This document shows, piece by piece, positions 8,587-17,063 of a stretch of 44,189 bases of DNA (position 1 is its first letter; each line of letters opens with the position of its first letter). The notes under the pieces are model-generated. The model was not told where the DNA came from and did not search any database. It was given only the letters and a program-made list of their open reading frames with translations. Both the position numbers and the translations under genes were made by a program. Location of the stretch: positions 1 to 44,189 of the forward strand of contig JADFXJ010000018.1 in the NCBI GenBank assembly GCA_015233615.1, read 5' to 3'. Source of the DNA: Nitrospirota bacterium (GTDB taxonomy: Bacteria > Nitrospirota > Thermodesulfovibrionia > Thermodesulfovibrionales > Magnetobacteriaceae).

Positions 8587-9093
8587 CTATACTCCTGAAA
8601 TGCAGTTTTGTGATAAGGAGCCTGAACGAAGTGCTTGTACGTTACATTTTCCCCGCCTGCCTACCTCGTTATACCATTTTGATTTTTGTAAGTCATCTGC
8701 AGCTTGTTCCCACTCTGATGACAATATCGCCTTGATCATATTTTTAAATTCTAAAAGTGTTGTTTTCCCCATATTAAACGCCAAATCAATTAACACTATT
8801 TGTCTATCGTCGGTAATTTGGTCAAAATTTGAGAAAATTGATTTGACGATATTAATAGCGTTCTCTATATCTGAATCCAGGAGAGAATCAACCTGTTCAG
8901 CAGATAATTTAACGTGTCCGTCTAATACCTCATCGTATGAAAGACCTAATTGTGTTATTTTGTCCTTTGCATCTTCTCTTCTCAAGTTGAAACCAACTCC
9001 TATAGTTGGTATGTCAAGACTGTCATCATATACTCCTGGTCTCGAACCCTCGTTAGTTTTAATATACTGTCTTAATCTTTCTTCATTAAACAT
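8587..9093 (-). CDS. Phage-type lysozyme (GH24, T4 lysozyme-like)
   Basis: A 168-residue muramidase that should cleave the MurNAc-GlcNAc bond of peptidoglycan. The T4 catalytic triad is conserved in identity and spacing: Glu15, Asp24 and Thr30 in NEGSRPGVYDDSLDIPTIGV. The helical lobe includes LIDLAFNMGK and the C-terminus WYNEVGRRGKCNVQALRSG, as in this family. There is no signal peptide, as in phage endolysins that need a holin or another membrane lesion for release. The start follows an AAGGAGG site, and a promoter cassette copy lies about 135 bases upstream. No other phage genes are nearby. The third gene downstream encodes a membrane-disrupting effector candidate. Confidence 0.88.
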   Translation of the reverse strand: MFNEERLRQYIKTNEGSRPGVYDDSLDIPTIGVGFNLRREDAKDKITQLGLSYDEVLDGHVKLSAEQVDSLLDSDIENAINIVKSIFSNFDQITDDRQIVLIDLAFNMGKTTLLEFKNMIKAILSSEWEQAADDLQKSKWYNEVGRRGKCNVQALRSGSLSQNCISGV

Positions 9094-9208
9094 ATCGCAT
9101 ATCCTCCTTAAATTTTAATGGGAAACATTAATAATAACTCACCTATTGTATCCTGTATTCAACATTGTTATCCTACATGGTGTTTCTAATACTTAAGTTC
9201 CTAACACC

Positions 9209-9330
9209 CAATGCGTAATATGAGATCATTATAGCACGTCATAGGTTACAGATTGGATACATTTCAAAAATATTTTAAAATAATTTTGGTCCAGGGAAAA
9301 ATCCGGTCGAATCTAAGCCGGTCGAACCGG
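9209..9330 (-). repeat. Duplicated intergenic promoter cassette, copy 3
   Basis: This stretch is closely similar to 21929-22050 and 19515-19660. On the minus strand it carries GTAACC, ten bases, then TATAAT (9228-9233), so it probably drives the lysozyme operon. Its distal part (9290-9330) corresponds to the sequence that follows the stop codon of the full PabB/TrpE gene. In this copy it is joined directly to an internal piece of that gene. It fills most of the 9094-9600 gap together with the next feature. Confidence 0.7.
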
Positions 9331-9535
9331 TAGAGGGGCCGCAAGCCACGGGTTCGAGCTCGTCGATTATCTCAATACATCTAAGCTTTGGCACACCCTT
9401 TATCGTACCGCCGGGGAAGGTGGCCCGTATGGCGTCGAAACAATCGTGGTCTACATTAAGCCGGTCCATAACGTTTGACACGACGTGTATGACTTGAGAA
9501 TAGTCCTCCGTAACCATCGGCTCGTTTACCATGAA
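9330..9535 (-). pseudogene. Short internal remnant of the PabB/TrpE-like gene
   Basis: The minus-strand frame reads MVTEDYSQVIHVVSNVMDRL, CFDAIRATFPGGTIKGVPK and IIDELEPVACGP. This is nearly identical to residues in the chorismate-binding domain of the full gene at 22085-23695. Both ends are missing: the upstream part gives way near 9535 to the promoter region of the plus-strand DUF1566 gene, and the last 60 or so codons are deleted. It has more substitutions than the copy at 19672 (for example TIKGVPK for TITGVPK), so it is the older duplicate. Confidence 0.8.
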
Positions 9536-9557
9536 GCTTCCTTTTATAGCGTTTTGC

Positions 9558-9593
9558 ATGGTATACATGGTATACTTAATAGAAACCCTGGAG
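9558..9593 (+). promoter_or_regulatory. Candidate extended -10 promoter and ribosome site for the DUF1566 gene
   Basis: A tandem ATGGTATAC (9558-9566, 9567-9575) creates TGGTATACT, an extended -10 (TGn plus TATACT at 9571-9576). No good -35 is seen. GGAG at 9590-9593 gives a 7-base spacing to the ATG at 9601. Confidence 0.4.
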
Positions 9594-9600
9594 TGTATGT

Positions 9601-11139
9601 ATGAAGCCCAAAGTATATCTATTGGCTGTAATATTATGTTGCATTCTGACCTTTGCCGTATGGGCGGGCACTGTCAACTTGCCACAAACGGGGCAAACGA
9701 CTTGCTGGGATGCTTATGGCGATGTTATTTCATGTGCCGGTACCGGGCAGGACGGTGCAATTAAAGCGGGAGTAGCATGGCCAAACCCAAGGTTTACGGA
9801 CAACGGCGACCAAACTATGACGGATAATCTCACCGGTCTCATTTGGGCTAAAGACGCCAGTACGCCATCGGTTGGGTTGTGTAAAGGCGGCGCTATGTCG
9901 TGGCAAGATGCGCTTGGTTACGTAGCCTGTCTCAATATCGCCATATACCTTGGCTATAATGACTGGCGGCTGCCTAACATAAACGAGATGAAAAGCCTGG
10001 AAAACATCGGGCAAGGCGGTGACTCTGGAACATGGCTTGACACACAGGGCTTTACTACCGTGGAGTCGTCCTACTGGTCTTCCACTACTTGTTCAGGCAT
10101 TCCGTCACTCGCCTGGGTCGTCGGTCTAACCGCAGGCGCTAGCGGTGCCGTCGGTGGCGCTAAGACAAACGGCAACTCCGTTTGGCCCGTCCGGGCCGGA
10201 CAGTCCGGCTCATTTAATAACGCGGCAATTTGGCAGACCGGTCAGACAAACTGCTGGGATTCTAACGGCAATCCCATCACATGTACCGGCACCGGGCAAG
10301 ACGGAGATATCCGGGCCGGAACCGTCTGGCCAAATCCCAGGTTTACCGATAACGGCGATGGCACGGTAACCGATAATCTCACCGGTTTGACGTGGACTAA
10401 AGATGCCGGTACGCCAACGGCAGGGTCATGCACCGGCGGCTATATGCCGTGGCAAAATGCCCCAAACTACGTGTCATGTCTGAATAAAGCGAGCTATCTG
10501 GGCCATACCGACTGGCGGCTGCCAAACATAACGGAGCTTAGAAGCCTTGCGGATTATTCACAATCGAATCCTGCTCTGCCTGCAGGTAATCCATTTACCA
10601 CCGCGCAGACGTTCTACTACTGGTCTTCCTCTACTTACGCCTCCATCCCGTCGGAGGCCTGGCTCGCCGGTATGGACGGCGGCTACGAACTCGCCGACCT
10701 TAAGACGAGCTTCATCTATTCCACCGGATATGTAAGTTTGCCCGTCTATGTGTGGCCGCTCCGTGGTGGACTGCCACCGACTCCGACGCCCGTTGGATGT
10801 CCGCAAGCTACACTATCATCAGCTTTCGCGTTGTATATCCCCAACCTGCAATATACACCAGCCTTCGGTTCGTCGATGAATCTCTGGTTTAATTTGGTCT
10901 CTCAGCAAATCGGTGGTAATTTATATTTCGAGGTTAGCAATTACGGCGTAAACCAGGGGAACTCAACGCCCGCCGGATGTCCGCAAGCCACACTATCACC
11001 AGCTTTAACGTTGTACATACCCAACCTGCAATATACACCGGCCTCCGGTTCGTCAATGAATCTATGGCTTAATTTAGCCTTTCAGCAAACCGGTAATTAT
11101 TTTTATTTTGAGGTTGTCGGTTATGGCCTGAATCCGTAA
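9601..11139 (+). CDS. Secreted protein with two DUF1566 (Lcl) domains and two C-terminal repeats
   Basis: A 512-residue exported protein with a signal peptide (KVYLLAVILCCILTFAVWAG, about 1-22). Two DUF1566/Lcl-type domains follow at about 30-195 and 210-390. Each has the markers RFTDNGD, VTDNLTGL.W.KDA, YLG..DWRLPNI.E and YWSS(T/S)T. The C-terminus carries two copies of a roughly 55-residue unit starting CPQATLS near 400 and 460 and containing YIPNLQYTPA.GSSMNLW. The domain resembles the fibrinogen-like or C-lectin-like fold used in surface adhesion, but the function is not established. Cysteines in CWDAYG, CAGTG and CLN suggest disulfides. It is monocistronic, and 57 bases separate it from the aldo/keto reductase gene. 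Confidence 0.82.
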   Translation: MKPKVYLLAVILCCILTFAVWAGTVNLPQTGQTTCWDAYGDVISCAGTGQDGAIKAGVAWPNPRFTDNGDQTMTDNLTGLIWAKDASTPSVGLCKGGAMSWQDALGYVACLNIAIYLGYNDWRLPNINEMKSLENIGQGGDSGTWLDTQGFTTVESSYWSSTTCSGIPSLAWVVGLTAGASGAVGGAKTNGNSVWPVRAGQSGSFNNAAIWQTGQTNCWDSNGNPITCTGTGQDGDIRAGTVWPNPRFTDNGDGTVTDNLTGLTWTKDAGTPTAGSCTGGYMPWQNAPNYVSCLNKASYLGHTDWRLPNITELRSLADYSQSNPALPAGNPFTTAQTFYYWSSSTYASIPSEAWLAGMDGGYELADLKTSFIYSTGYVSLPVYVWPLRGGLPPTPTPVGCPQATLSSAFALYIPNLQYTPAFGSSMNLWFNLVSQQIGGNLYFEVSNYGVNQGNSTPAGCPQATLSPALTLYIPNLQYTPASGSSMNLWLNLAFQQTGNYFYFEVVGYGLNP

Positions 11140-11196
11140 GAAAATTTGGATAAATGATGATATTGAGTTAAACGGCGAACGAAAGGAGCACCAACT

Positions 11197-12192
11197 ATGA
11201 AATATCGTAAACTTGGGAAAACGGACGCTCAAGTGTCTGCTCTGGGCTTAGGCTGCATGGGAATGTCCGATTTTTACCACGGACGGAAAGTGAACGATGC
11301 AGAAAGCATAACCACAATCAGACGAGCGCTTGAACTTGGTGTAAATCTGCTGGACACCGGCGACTTTTATGGAGTCGGGCACAACGAGGAGCTTATCGGC
11401 AATGCAATCAAAGGCTTTTCGCGCGATAAGGTCTTTATTTCGGTCAAGTTTGGCGCCTTGCGCAATCATGACGGTAATTTCGTAGGCTTTGACGGCCGTC
11501 CTGCCGCCATTAGAAATTTTTTGTCTTATAGCCTTCAACGTTTGAGGGTTGACTACATCGATCTGTATTACCCTTCACGCGTTGACCCGAGCGTCCCGAT
11601 TGAGGACACGATAGGCACACTCGGGGAGCTTGTGAAAGAAGGCAAGGTCCGTTACGTCGGGCTTTCCGAAGCCTCTTCGGCAACGCTTCGCCGCGCCGCC
11701 CTAGTGTATTCAATCGCGATGCTGCAAACCGAATACAGCCTCTGGACTCGTGACGCGGAGACCGACGTTTTACGGACATGCCGGGAACTCGGCATATCAC
11801 TTGTCGCTTATTCTCCGCTTGGCCGCGGCTTCTTAACCGGAGACTTTCAGAGGCCGGACGACGTTGCAGCGGATGATTATCGGCGGCACATGCCGAGATT
11901 CCAGGGCGGTAATTTTGAGCACAATCTACAACTGATTGAAAAGATCAGGCAGATCGCAAAAGAGAAAAACTGTACGCCGGCGCAACTTGCTCTGGCATGG
12001 CTTTTGGCGCAAGGACAAGACGTCATACCGATTCCGGGTACGAAACGCAGGGATCGGCTTGAAGAGAATTTGCGGGCTCTCGAGATTGATTTGAGCAAGG
12101 ATGATCTTCTGCATATCGGTGAAGCTGCGCCTCCGGGATTTGCCGCCGGTACGCGTTATCCCGAAGCGGCAATGCACACGGTTAATCGTTAG
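11197..12192 (+). CDS. Aldo/keto reductase with Ser at the catalytic His position
   Basis: A 331-residue cytoplasmic (alpha/beta)8 oxidoreductase of the NADPH-dependent aldo/keto reductase superfamily. The tetrad members Asp53 and Tyr58 (LDTGDFYG) and Lys84 (ISVKFG) are present. The usual histidine is replaced by Ser127 in DLYYPSRVD. Some members of this subfamily naturally have Ala or Ser there (as in IDIYRPARLDP-type sequences), so this is a subfamily trait and not necessarily damage. The cofactor loop IPIPGTKR is intact. The start follows GAAAGGAGC. The gene looks standalone, and base usage is richer in GC than in the flanking TA genes. Confidence 0.88.
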   Translation: MKYRKLGKTDAQVSALGLGCMGMSDFYHGRKVNDAESITTIRRALELGVNLLDTGDFYGVGHNEELIGNAIKGFSRDKVFISVKFGALRNHDGNFVGFDGRPAAIRNFLSYSLQRLRVDYIDLYYPSRVDPSVPIEDTIGTLGELVKEGKVRYVGLSEASSATLRRAALVYSIAMLQTEYSLWTRDAETDVLRTCRELGISLVAYSPLGRGFLTGDFQRPDDVAADDYRRHMPRFQGGNFEHNLQLIEKIRQIAKEKNCTPAQLALAWLLAQGQDVIPIPGTKRRDRLEENLRALEIDLSKDDLLHIGEAAPPGFAAGTRYPEAAMHTVNR

Positions 12193-12229
12193 AGAGGTAG
12201 TATATGGCATGAAAACCACATTGTACAGG

Positions 12230-12634
12230 TTATCCAATCTCCTGATGCACCATGTCTCTGACTTTTTTCGCAGATTCTAAAGCCGCTTTCGTCTGCCCTT
12301 TTGTAACCGGCAAATAGTGTGATGGGTATTTAAGGGGTACGTAGTAGTGGTTGAGAATTCTGCAGTCATCATCGACCGCATGTAGCCTTTGGTTAGCACC
12401 GACTCAGATGCATTCATTTAACAGGGCAACGAGATCATGAATCCTTTCCGGCCTATTGCCGGTTGATAGGATAAATGCTTTCAAGTATTTTTCGGTAGCA
12501 TCATGACATAGCAGGCACATTTGAGAATAAAAATCGTCGAACTCCTCAAAACTTGATTTTGCAAAGTTATAATCGCTCTCGGCTTTACTGAGCCATTCCA
12601 GCGTGATTGCACGATATTCATCTTTCATAGACAA
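12230..12634 (-). pseudogene. HepT-like HEPN toxin interrupted by an in-frame TGA
   Basis: The frame starts at 12634 and encodes a HEPN-domain protein with WLSKAESDYNFAKSSFEE, CHDATEKYLKAF and the RNase motif Arg61-x4-His66 (RPERIHDL). Codon 77 is TGA (12404-12406). Translation of the same frame continues without another stop for 57 codons to a TAA at 12230 and gives exactly the missing second half of the HEPN fold (DDCRILNHYYVPLKYPSHY, ALESAKKVRDMV). One point mutation has therefore truncated the toxin after the catalytic motif. The partner nucleotidyltransferase overlaps the start by 17 bases and is intact. A 76-residue product may still be made. Confidence 0.82.
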
Positions 12635-12932
12635 CTATGCCCTTGTCAAGGATTTCTTTAACAAAAAAGTCGTTAATCTTAAGCCGGTCTTCTATTTCCT
12701 CAGGCGTGTAAACCAAAACGTCAACCGGGATGGCATGGCTTATGCTCCGGTCAACCTCCTTTGCCCTGCTCCATGGATCCAGCTCTGTTGACTTAATAAC
12801 GACAAGGTCTATATCGCTGTTTTCTTTGACACTCTCTGAAGTCAAAGAGCCAAAAAGAATTATCTTTTCAGGATTATAGTTTTTCTCTATTTCCCTTACA
12901 ATATTTCTCAATTCTTCTTCTAATGTAATCAT
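12618..12932 (-). CDS. MntA-like minimal nucleotidyltransferase antitoxin
   Basis: A 104-residue minimal nucleotidyltransferase of the DNA polymerase beta superfamily. The signature GSx10DxD is present as Gly28-Ser29 ... Asp40-x-Asp42 (FGSLTSESVKENSDIDLVVI), and a third acidic position lies in PVDVLVYT. In MntA/HepT systems this enzyme adds AMP to the HEPN toxin to neutralise it. Here it precedes and overlaps the hepT-like frame, the usual order, while the toxin is interrupted. No ribosome site stronger than GGAGG (about 12 bases upstream) is seen. It diverges from the restriction gene across 214 bases, which contain a small TGCTTC-GAAG-GAAGCA hairpin (13077-13092). Confidence 0.85.
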   Translation of the reverse strand: MITLEEELRNIVREIEKNYNPEKIILFGSLTSESVKENSDIDLVVIKSTELDPWSRAKEVDRSISHAIPVDVLVYTPEEIEDRLKINDFFVKEILDKGIVVYER

Positions 12933-13146
12933 GTTGCAGCCTCCGGTGCTAAGACATTACTCCTCTTCCTATTTTACCCTTTCCCCTTTGAATTCTTCCT
13001 CACTTTTTTCAGTGATTCCCGACATGGGAGTCCTTTCAGTACAAACTCGGTATTGAAAAGACTGATTACGCCGGTATGCTTCGAAGGAAGCAGGAACTTT
13101 TAATATGGATTTTCTTGTGTAAATGTTGGTAACATATATGTGAGAT

Positions 13147-14109
13147 ATGCCCGTAAACATGGATAAGCCGCATCTTTGGAAGACCGACGTTGCACTGTCC
13201 GTTGATTCCTATAACGACTGGTTCATGCGGTTTGCCCCAAAGGCTTACAGGGAGACCCGGAAAGAAACTACGAAACAGGTTGAATCGGCTCTCAGACTGA
13301 CGAGGAACCTGACGGACATATCGCCAAATACACTTAAAGAGCATCCGGAGATACTTCCAATTCTTCGTATGGCGACAGCCCCGCCTATTGCGCGCGACCG
13401 TCTGATAGGCCTGGCCTCAATTTCGTCTAATCTTGTGCGGAACATGGAACTGAATCAGCGTATTTCGCCCAAGATGGAAGAAGTAACAGTTATTGAAGAA
13501 CTATGCAAGATAGGGACGCTTATTCTCAAACTGGCGGACGTAGACATTTTCCCCTGGCTTGAGAATGAACACCAACCCTTGGAATCGGAGATTCACCGAG
13601 CCGCAACCGTCGTGGCCGATAGGCTTTGCGGTGCAGTGGCTGACCCCATCGTCAGGAATGCTCAGGAGAGGCGTCAACTTGCGACGATTCGGCATTGGCT
13701 TGAACACCGCGGATACAAGCATGTAAAACCGGCCTCGGTTGCCGAATTTCATGAGATGCAGGTCGAGACTTTTGCCTTTCATCTGAATGTGCCGGTTTTG
13801 CTTGAAGGTGGCCGGACGAAAATCAATATCCCCATCGATATAGCCATCATGCCAAAGAAGAAAGCGCAGAATGGGTTGCCAATATTGGTCGAGTGCAAAT
13901 CGGCGGGTGATTACACGAATACAAATAAGCGACGCAAAGAAGAAGCGGTCAAGATAGCGCAACTGAGGGCGAACTACGGAAAGGATGTTTGCTTCATCCT
14001 ATTCCTTTGTGGTTACTTCGACAGTGGTTATCTTGGCTATGAAGCGGCGGAAGGACTCGATTGGGTTTGGGAACATAGAATCGACGACCTGGCGGAGTTT
14101 GGGCTATAG
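13147..14109 (+). CDS. XamI-like type II restriction endonuclease
   Basis: A 320-residue enzyme resembling the XamI family (XamI cleaves GTCGAC). The PD-(D/E)xK core is visible as Asp231 (IPIDIAI) and Glu249-Cys-Lys251 (ILVECKS). The N-terminal half is helical (KAYRETRKETTKQVESALRL) and matches the family opening, where a conserved W...FAP and PPIARDRL occur. The cognate methyltransferase begins 2 bases after the stop. Two starts are possible (ATG 13147 or ATG 13159); neither has a strong ribosome site. No controller (C) protein is present. The recognition sequence is inferred only from the family. Confidence 0.8.
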   Translation: MPVNMDKPHLWKTDVALSVDSYNDWFMRFAPKAYRETRKETTKQVESALRLTRNLTDISPNTLKEHPEILPILRMATAPPIARDRLIGLASISSNLVRNMELNQRISPKMEEVTVIEELCKIGTLILKLADVDIFPWLENEHQPLESEIHRAATVVADRLCGAVADPIVRNAQERRQLATIRHWLEHRGYKHVKPASVAEFHEMQVETFAFHLNVPVLLEGGRTKINIPIDIAIMPKKKAQNGLPILVECKSAGDYTNTNKRRKEEAVKIAQLRANYGKDVCFILFLCGYFDSGYLGYEAAEGLDWVWEHRIDDLAEFGL

Positions 14110-14111
14110 CG

Positions 14112-15761
14112 ATGTCGGAACTCAAACGACTCGTGCAACAGGAACAACAACGGCTTGCCTTGCAGGCGAGTTTGGACGGCAAGAAAACTCGGGCTGAGAG
14201 GAATCGCCTGGGGCAGTTCGCCACGCCAACCGCTCTTGCTACCGATATTCTTAAATACGCTAAGAACATTCTTCCGGATCAAGCCGACGTACGATTTCTT
14301 GATCCGGCGATTGGGACGGGTTCGTTCTACAGCGCATATCTACGCGTTTTTGCAGAGAAGCCGGCATTTTCCGCCGCTGGCTTCGAAATAGATGATCATT
14401 ATGGAAAACCGGCACGCCAATTGTGGGCCGGGTATGGACTCGATATTCGGGCGGAGGATTTCACCAAAGCGACTCCCCCGAAGGAAGAGACGGAAAAAGC
14501 GACGCTTGTTATTTGCAATCCTCCCTATATCCGCCATCACCACATGTTGGGAGACGAAAAGAAAAGATTGCATGCATACATTTCAATGCGGCACGGGATT
14601 CCTCTTTCCGGGCTCTGTGGCCTGTACTGCTATTTCCTTTGCCTGTCCAAAGATTGGATGGCACAGGGAGGTCTTGCAGCCTGGCTCATGCCGAGCGAAT
14701 TCATGGACGTGAATTATGGCAGGGCGGTGAAGGAATTTCTGCTTAACAACGTAACCCTGCTTCACCTGCACAGGTTTTCCCCCGATGACGTTCAATTCGG
14801 CGATGCGTTGGTTTCCTCCGCTATCGTATGGTTCAAAAATGAAGCTCCTGCTCCGGGTCACATGGTGAAGTTTTCATTTGGAGGATCCCTTCTGAAACCG
14901 GTAAAGGAGAAGAGATATTCAATCGAGGTTCTTCGGGAAGTAAAGAAATGGACGAGTCTTCCCAAAGCCGGAGAGTCCAATGGCAATGCCAATGATAATC
15001 ATAATGATTATGATAATGATGATAATGGCAATGGTAGTAATGGTAATGGAACTTCACGCCTTGTCATTGGCGATCTTTTCGATGTAAAGAGGGGGATTGC
15101 CACCGGGGCTAACGAATTCTTCATTATGTCGATGTCCGACGTTCAGCGTCGGGGCATACCTTTGGAATTCCTGGTTCCAATTCTGCCAAGCCCGCGCTAT
15201 CTCAAAACCGATTTGATTGAGTGCGATGGCAATGGGACCCCGGAGGTTGAAAAGCCTGGATTTCTTTTCACAAGCGAAATACCCGAAGAGCGCATCGAAA
15301 AGGAATTTCCGAACGTGTGGCGCTATCTTGAAGAAGGACGGCAACGCGGTATTTCCGGGCGATACATCTGCCGCAACCGCCGCCCCTGGTATTGGCAGGA
15401 ACGACGTGAAACTGCGCCTTTCCTTTGCACCTATATGGGAAGAGCAAACGGTAAAGAAGATTCTCGCCCATTCCGTTTCATTCTCAATCGTTCAAAAGCA
15501 ATCGCAGCCAACGTTTACCTCATGCTTTATCCGAAACCGTGGATGAAGAAGGCACTTCGGGAGCATCCGGAACTAGCGGAAAAGGTGTGGCATGTCCTCC
15601 AATCGATTCCCGTTGAGAGCCTGCTCGGCGAAGGTCGAGTTTATGGCGGCGGCCTCCATAAACTTGAGCCTAAAGAATTGCTCAATGCTCCCGCAGATGA
15701 ACTGACCGCGCTCTTTCCCGGTCGTACGGAAACCCGCACAATGCAGATGTCTCTGTTCTAA
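14112..15761 (+). CDS. Type II N6-adenine DNA methyltransferase
   Basis: A 549-residue gamma-type adenine methyltransferase protecting host DNA from the adjacent endonuclease. SAM motif I is FLDPAIGTGSFYS (about 61-73), and the catalytic motif IV is NPPY near residue 136 (VICNPPYIRHHH). The N-terminal RNRLGQFATPTALA and the C-terminal target-recognition part (LFDVKRGIATGANEFF, YICRNRRPWYWQ) match Eco57I/TaqI-like enzymes. An odd Asn/Asp/Gly-rich insert encoded by a trinucleotide-like repeat sits between the catalytic and recognition domains (about residues 290-315, bases 14981-15050). It ends the operon, 61 bases from the tail of the vapC pseudogene. Confidence 0.88.
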   Translation: MSELKRLVQQEQQRLALQASLDGKKTRAERNRLGQFATPTALATDILKYAKNILPDQADVRFLDPAIGTGSFYSAYLRVFAEKPAFSAAGFEIDDHYGKPARQLWAGYGLDIRAEDFTKATPPKEETEKATLVICNPPYIRHHHMLGDEKKRLHAYISMRHGIPLSGLCGLYCYFLCLSKDWMAQGGLAAWLMPSEFMDVNYGRAVKEFLLNNVTLLHLHRFSPDDVQFGDALVSSAIVWFKNEAPAPGHMVKFSFGGSLLKPVKEKRYSIEVLREVKKWTSLPKAGESNGNANDNHNDYDNDDNGNGSNGNGTSRLVIGDLFDVKRGIATGANEFFIMSMSDVQRRGIPLEFLVPILPSPRYLKTDLIECDGNGTPEVEKPGFLFTSEIPEERIEKEFPNVWRYLEEGRQRGISGRYICRNRRPWYWQERRETAPFLCTYMGRANGKEDSRPFRFILNRSKAIAANVYLMLYPKPWMKKALREHPELAEKVWHVLQSIPVESLLGEGRVYGGGLHKLEPKELLNAPADELTALFPGRTETRTMQMSLF

Positions 15762-15822
15762 AGCAGCCGGTGTTTGATAAGATGGAACGAAAAGTTCCCC
15801 CTATCTGCAAAGAATAAGTCTC

Positions 15823-16212
15823 TCAGTCCCATAAACGTTCAACTTCATATAAATCAAAAATTCTATCGGCACTAATAACGGCAATCCCTTCTATAAGAGA
15901 TTGTGTAATGATTATTCTATCAAAGGGGGCTCGGTGGTGAAAAGGCAGTTTTGTAATTTTTATGACATGGCTCATTTTTAAATCGAGTAATTAGATTCCG
16001 TTAAGCTCTGTTTGACCTGGAATCAACTCCTCAAAAGGCATATCTATTACAAGTCTTCCAATGCTATACTTAATGGCCATTTCCCAGATACTGGCTATAC
16101 TTAAAATAATTTCGTTATGCGGATTTTCTATAATTGTTCTTGCTTTTAAGCTTAATCTGGTACTTCCCATTATGAACCACAGAAAGGCATTAGTATCCAG
16201 TAAGAAACTCAT
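15823..16212 (-). pseudogene. VapC-like PIN toxin interrupted by an in-frame TAA
   Basis: The frame opens at 16212 with the PIN motif FLLDTNAFLW (Asp6) and SIWEMAIKY (Glu44), and stops at a TAA (15991-15993, codon 74). Without that stop the same frame continues to 15823 and supplies the rest of a 129-residue PIN domain: KITKLPFHHRAPFDRIIITQ (Asp98) and VISADRIFDLY (Asp116), ending ERLWD. Relatives have Glu or Gln where the TAA stands (NGIE-LL), so one substitution can explain it. The truncated peptide lacks two acidic catalytic residues. HHRAP also replaces the usual HHRDP. The antitoxin gene overlaps the start in TAATG. Confidence 0.87.
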
Positions 16213-16430
16213 TAGATATAGTTTTTTAAATCTTCGATAGGTGCATCGAAGTCGTCGGAAAGATTTAACAGTCCCCTCGCACTACCAAAGGTTGGAGTTT
16301 TTTTCTTCATAGGTACTATTTTAACAAGCGATTTATTATCCTTAGTTATGATTACATCGTTTCCATCGATTACATCCTGAATAATCGCTTGCAGATTTGC
16401 TTTCGCTTCATCTAAGGTAATCCGTTTCAT
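16212..16430 (-). CDS. Phd/YefM-type antitoxin
   Basis: A 72-residue antitoxin. The N-terminal ITLDEAKANLQAIIQDVIDG followed by DVIITKDNKSLVKIVPMK is the Phd/YefM DNA-binding fold. The C-terminal tail (FGSARGLLNLSDDFDAPIED) is the usual toxin-wrapping peptide in VapC partners (xGSxxGxxxxxDDFDxPL). Its stop overlaps the vapC start. A perfect consensus sigma-70 promoter lies 20 bases upstream, and a GGGAG site precedes the ATG. The toxin is interrupted, so this may now be a solo repressor. Confidence 0.87.
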   Translation of the reverse strand: MKRITLDEAKANLQAIIQDVIDGNDVIITKDNKSLVKIVPMKKKTPTFGSARGLLNLSDDFDAPIEDLKNYI

Positions 16431-16449
16431 TCAAAACTCTCCCTTCATA

Positions 16450-16478
16450 ATTATAAAATTAAAGAAAAATAATGTCAA
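16450..16478 (-). promoter_or_regulatory. Perfect consensus sigma-70 promoter of the phd-vapC locus
   Basis: On the minus strand TTGACA (16473-16478) is followed after exactly 17 bases by TATAAT (16450-16455). Transcription would begin near 16443, giving a leader of about 12 bases before the antitoxin ATG. A promoter this strong is typical of autorepressed TA operons. Confidence 0.75.
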
Positions 16479-16659
16479 CTATTAAAATGCGGTGTGCGGT
16501 GATTCATCGAAATACAACCGTCATGGCCGATAGGCATTGCAGCGAAGCGGCGTACCTCATTGTCAGAAATACCTGGAAAAGCGTCAACTGTCGTCGATCC
16601 GGCTTCCGTTTCAGCCTGCTGGAGCTGGTGTTTTATATGGTTCTTGATCTCTTCCTCTT

Positions 16660-16982
16660 TCTGAGATACACGCCCTCAGCCTACACGGCCTGTGCAAGCA
16701 GCCAATACTGTTCAGGACTATTCTCCCATTCCTAACGGATACAAACAACCGCCACTATTTCGATATTCCATACTCAAACCCAGCATCACATGAACAATCG
16801 CTTAGATAATCAAAATCACGCTCATCGGATGGATTGTCGACAATAACAAGGACATCCATGTCGGAGTATGGCCCGGCATCTCCGCGCGCCCTCGATCCGA
16901 AGAGAATCAGTTTATACACTTTCACTTTTTCGATTAGCAGTCTTTTCAATGTATCCAGGATTTGTATTTCAAGCTTGTTCAT
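16660..16982 (-). pseudogene. Decayed MntA-like nucleotidyltransferase
   Basis: The frame starts at 16982 and has the nucleotidyltransferase signature FGSRARGDAGPYSDMDVLVIVD, broken here as FGSRARGDAG then PYSDMDVLV. It stops after 75 residues at EYGISK. The next frame continues as IEIVAVVCIR, stop, EWENSPEQYWLLAQAV, stop, AEGVYL, which is the expected end of this family (about 108 codons). It therefore carries one frameshift and two nonsense codons. Upstream on the chromosome (16472-16660) a trace EEIKNHIKHQLQQAETEA looks like the first helix of a HEPN partner and then becomes unrecognisable. The 16431-16754 stretch holds nothing else that I can support. Confidence 0.75.
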
Positions 16983-17063
16983 TTTCCATCCTAATCTTTT
17001 ATATTTTATATGATTCCACTTTCTCAGCGCTACCCGTTGCCCTCACAAACAACCGGAGACACA

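Noticed and set aside
6799..9093. A CBASS system
   Set aside because: No CD-NTase, ubiquitin-like or HORMA/TRIP13-type genes are present; only the effector resembles CBASS.
14981..15050. CRISPR-like or mobile repeat
   Set aside because: The repeat is an in-frame simple sequence inside the methyltransferase without spacer structure.
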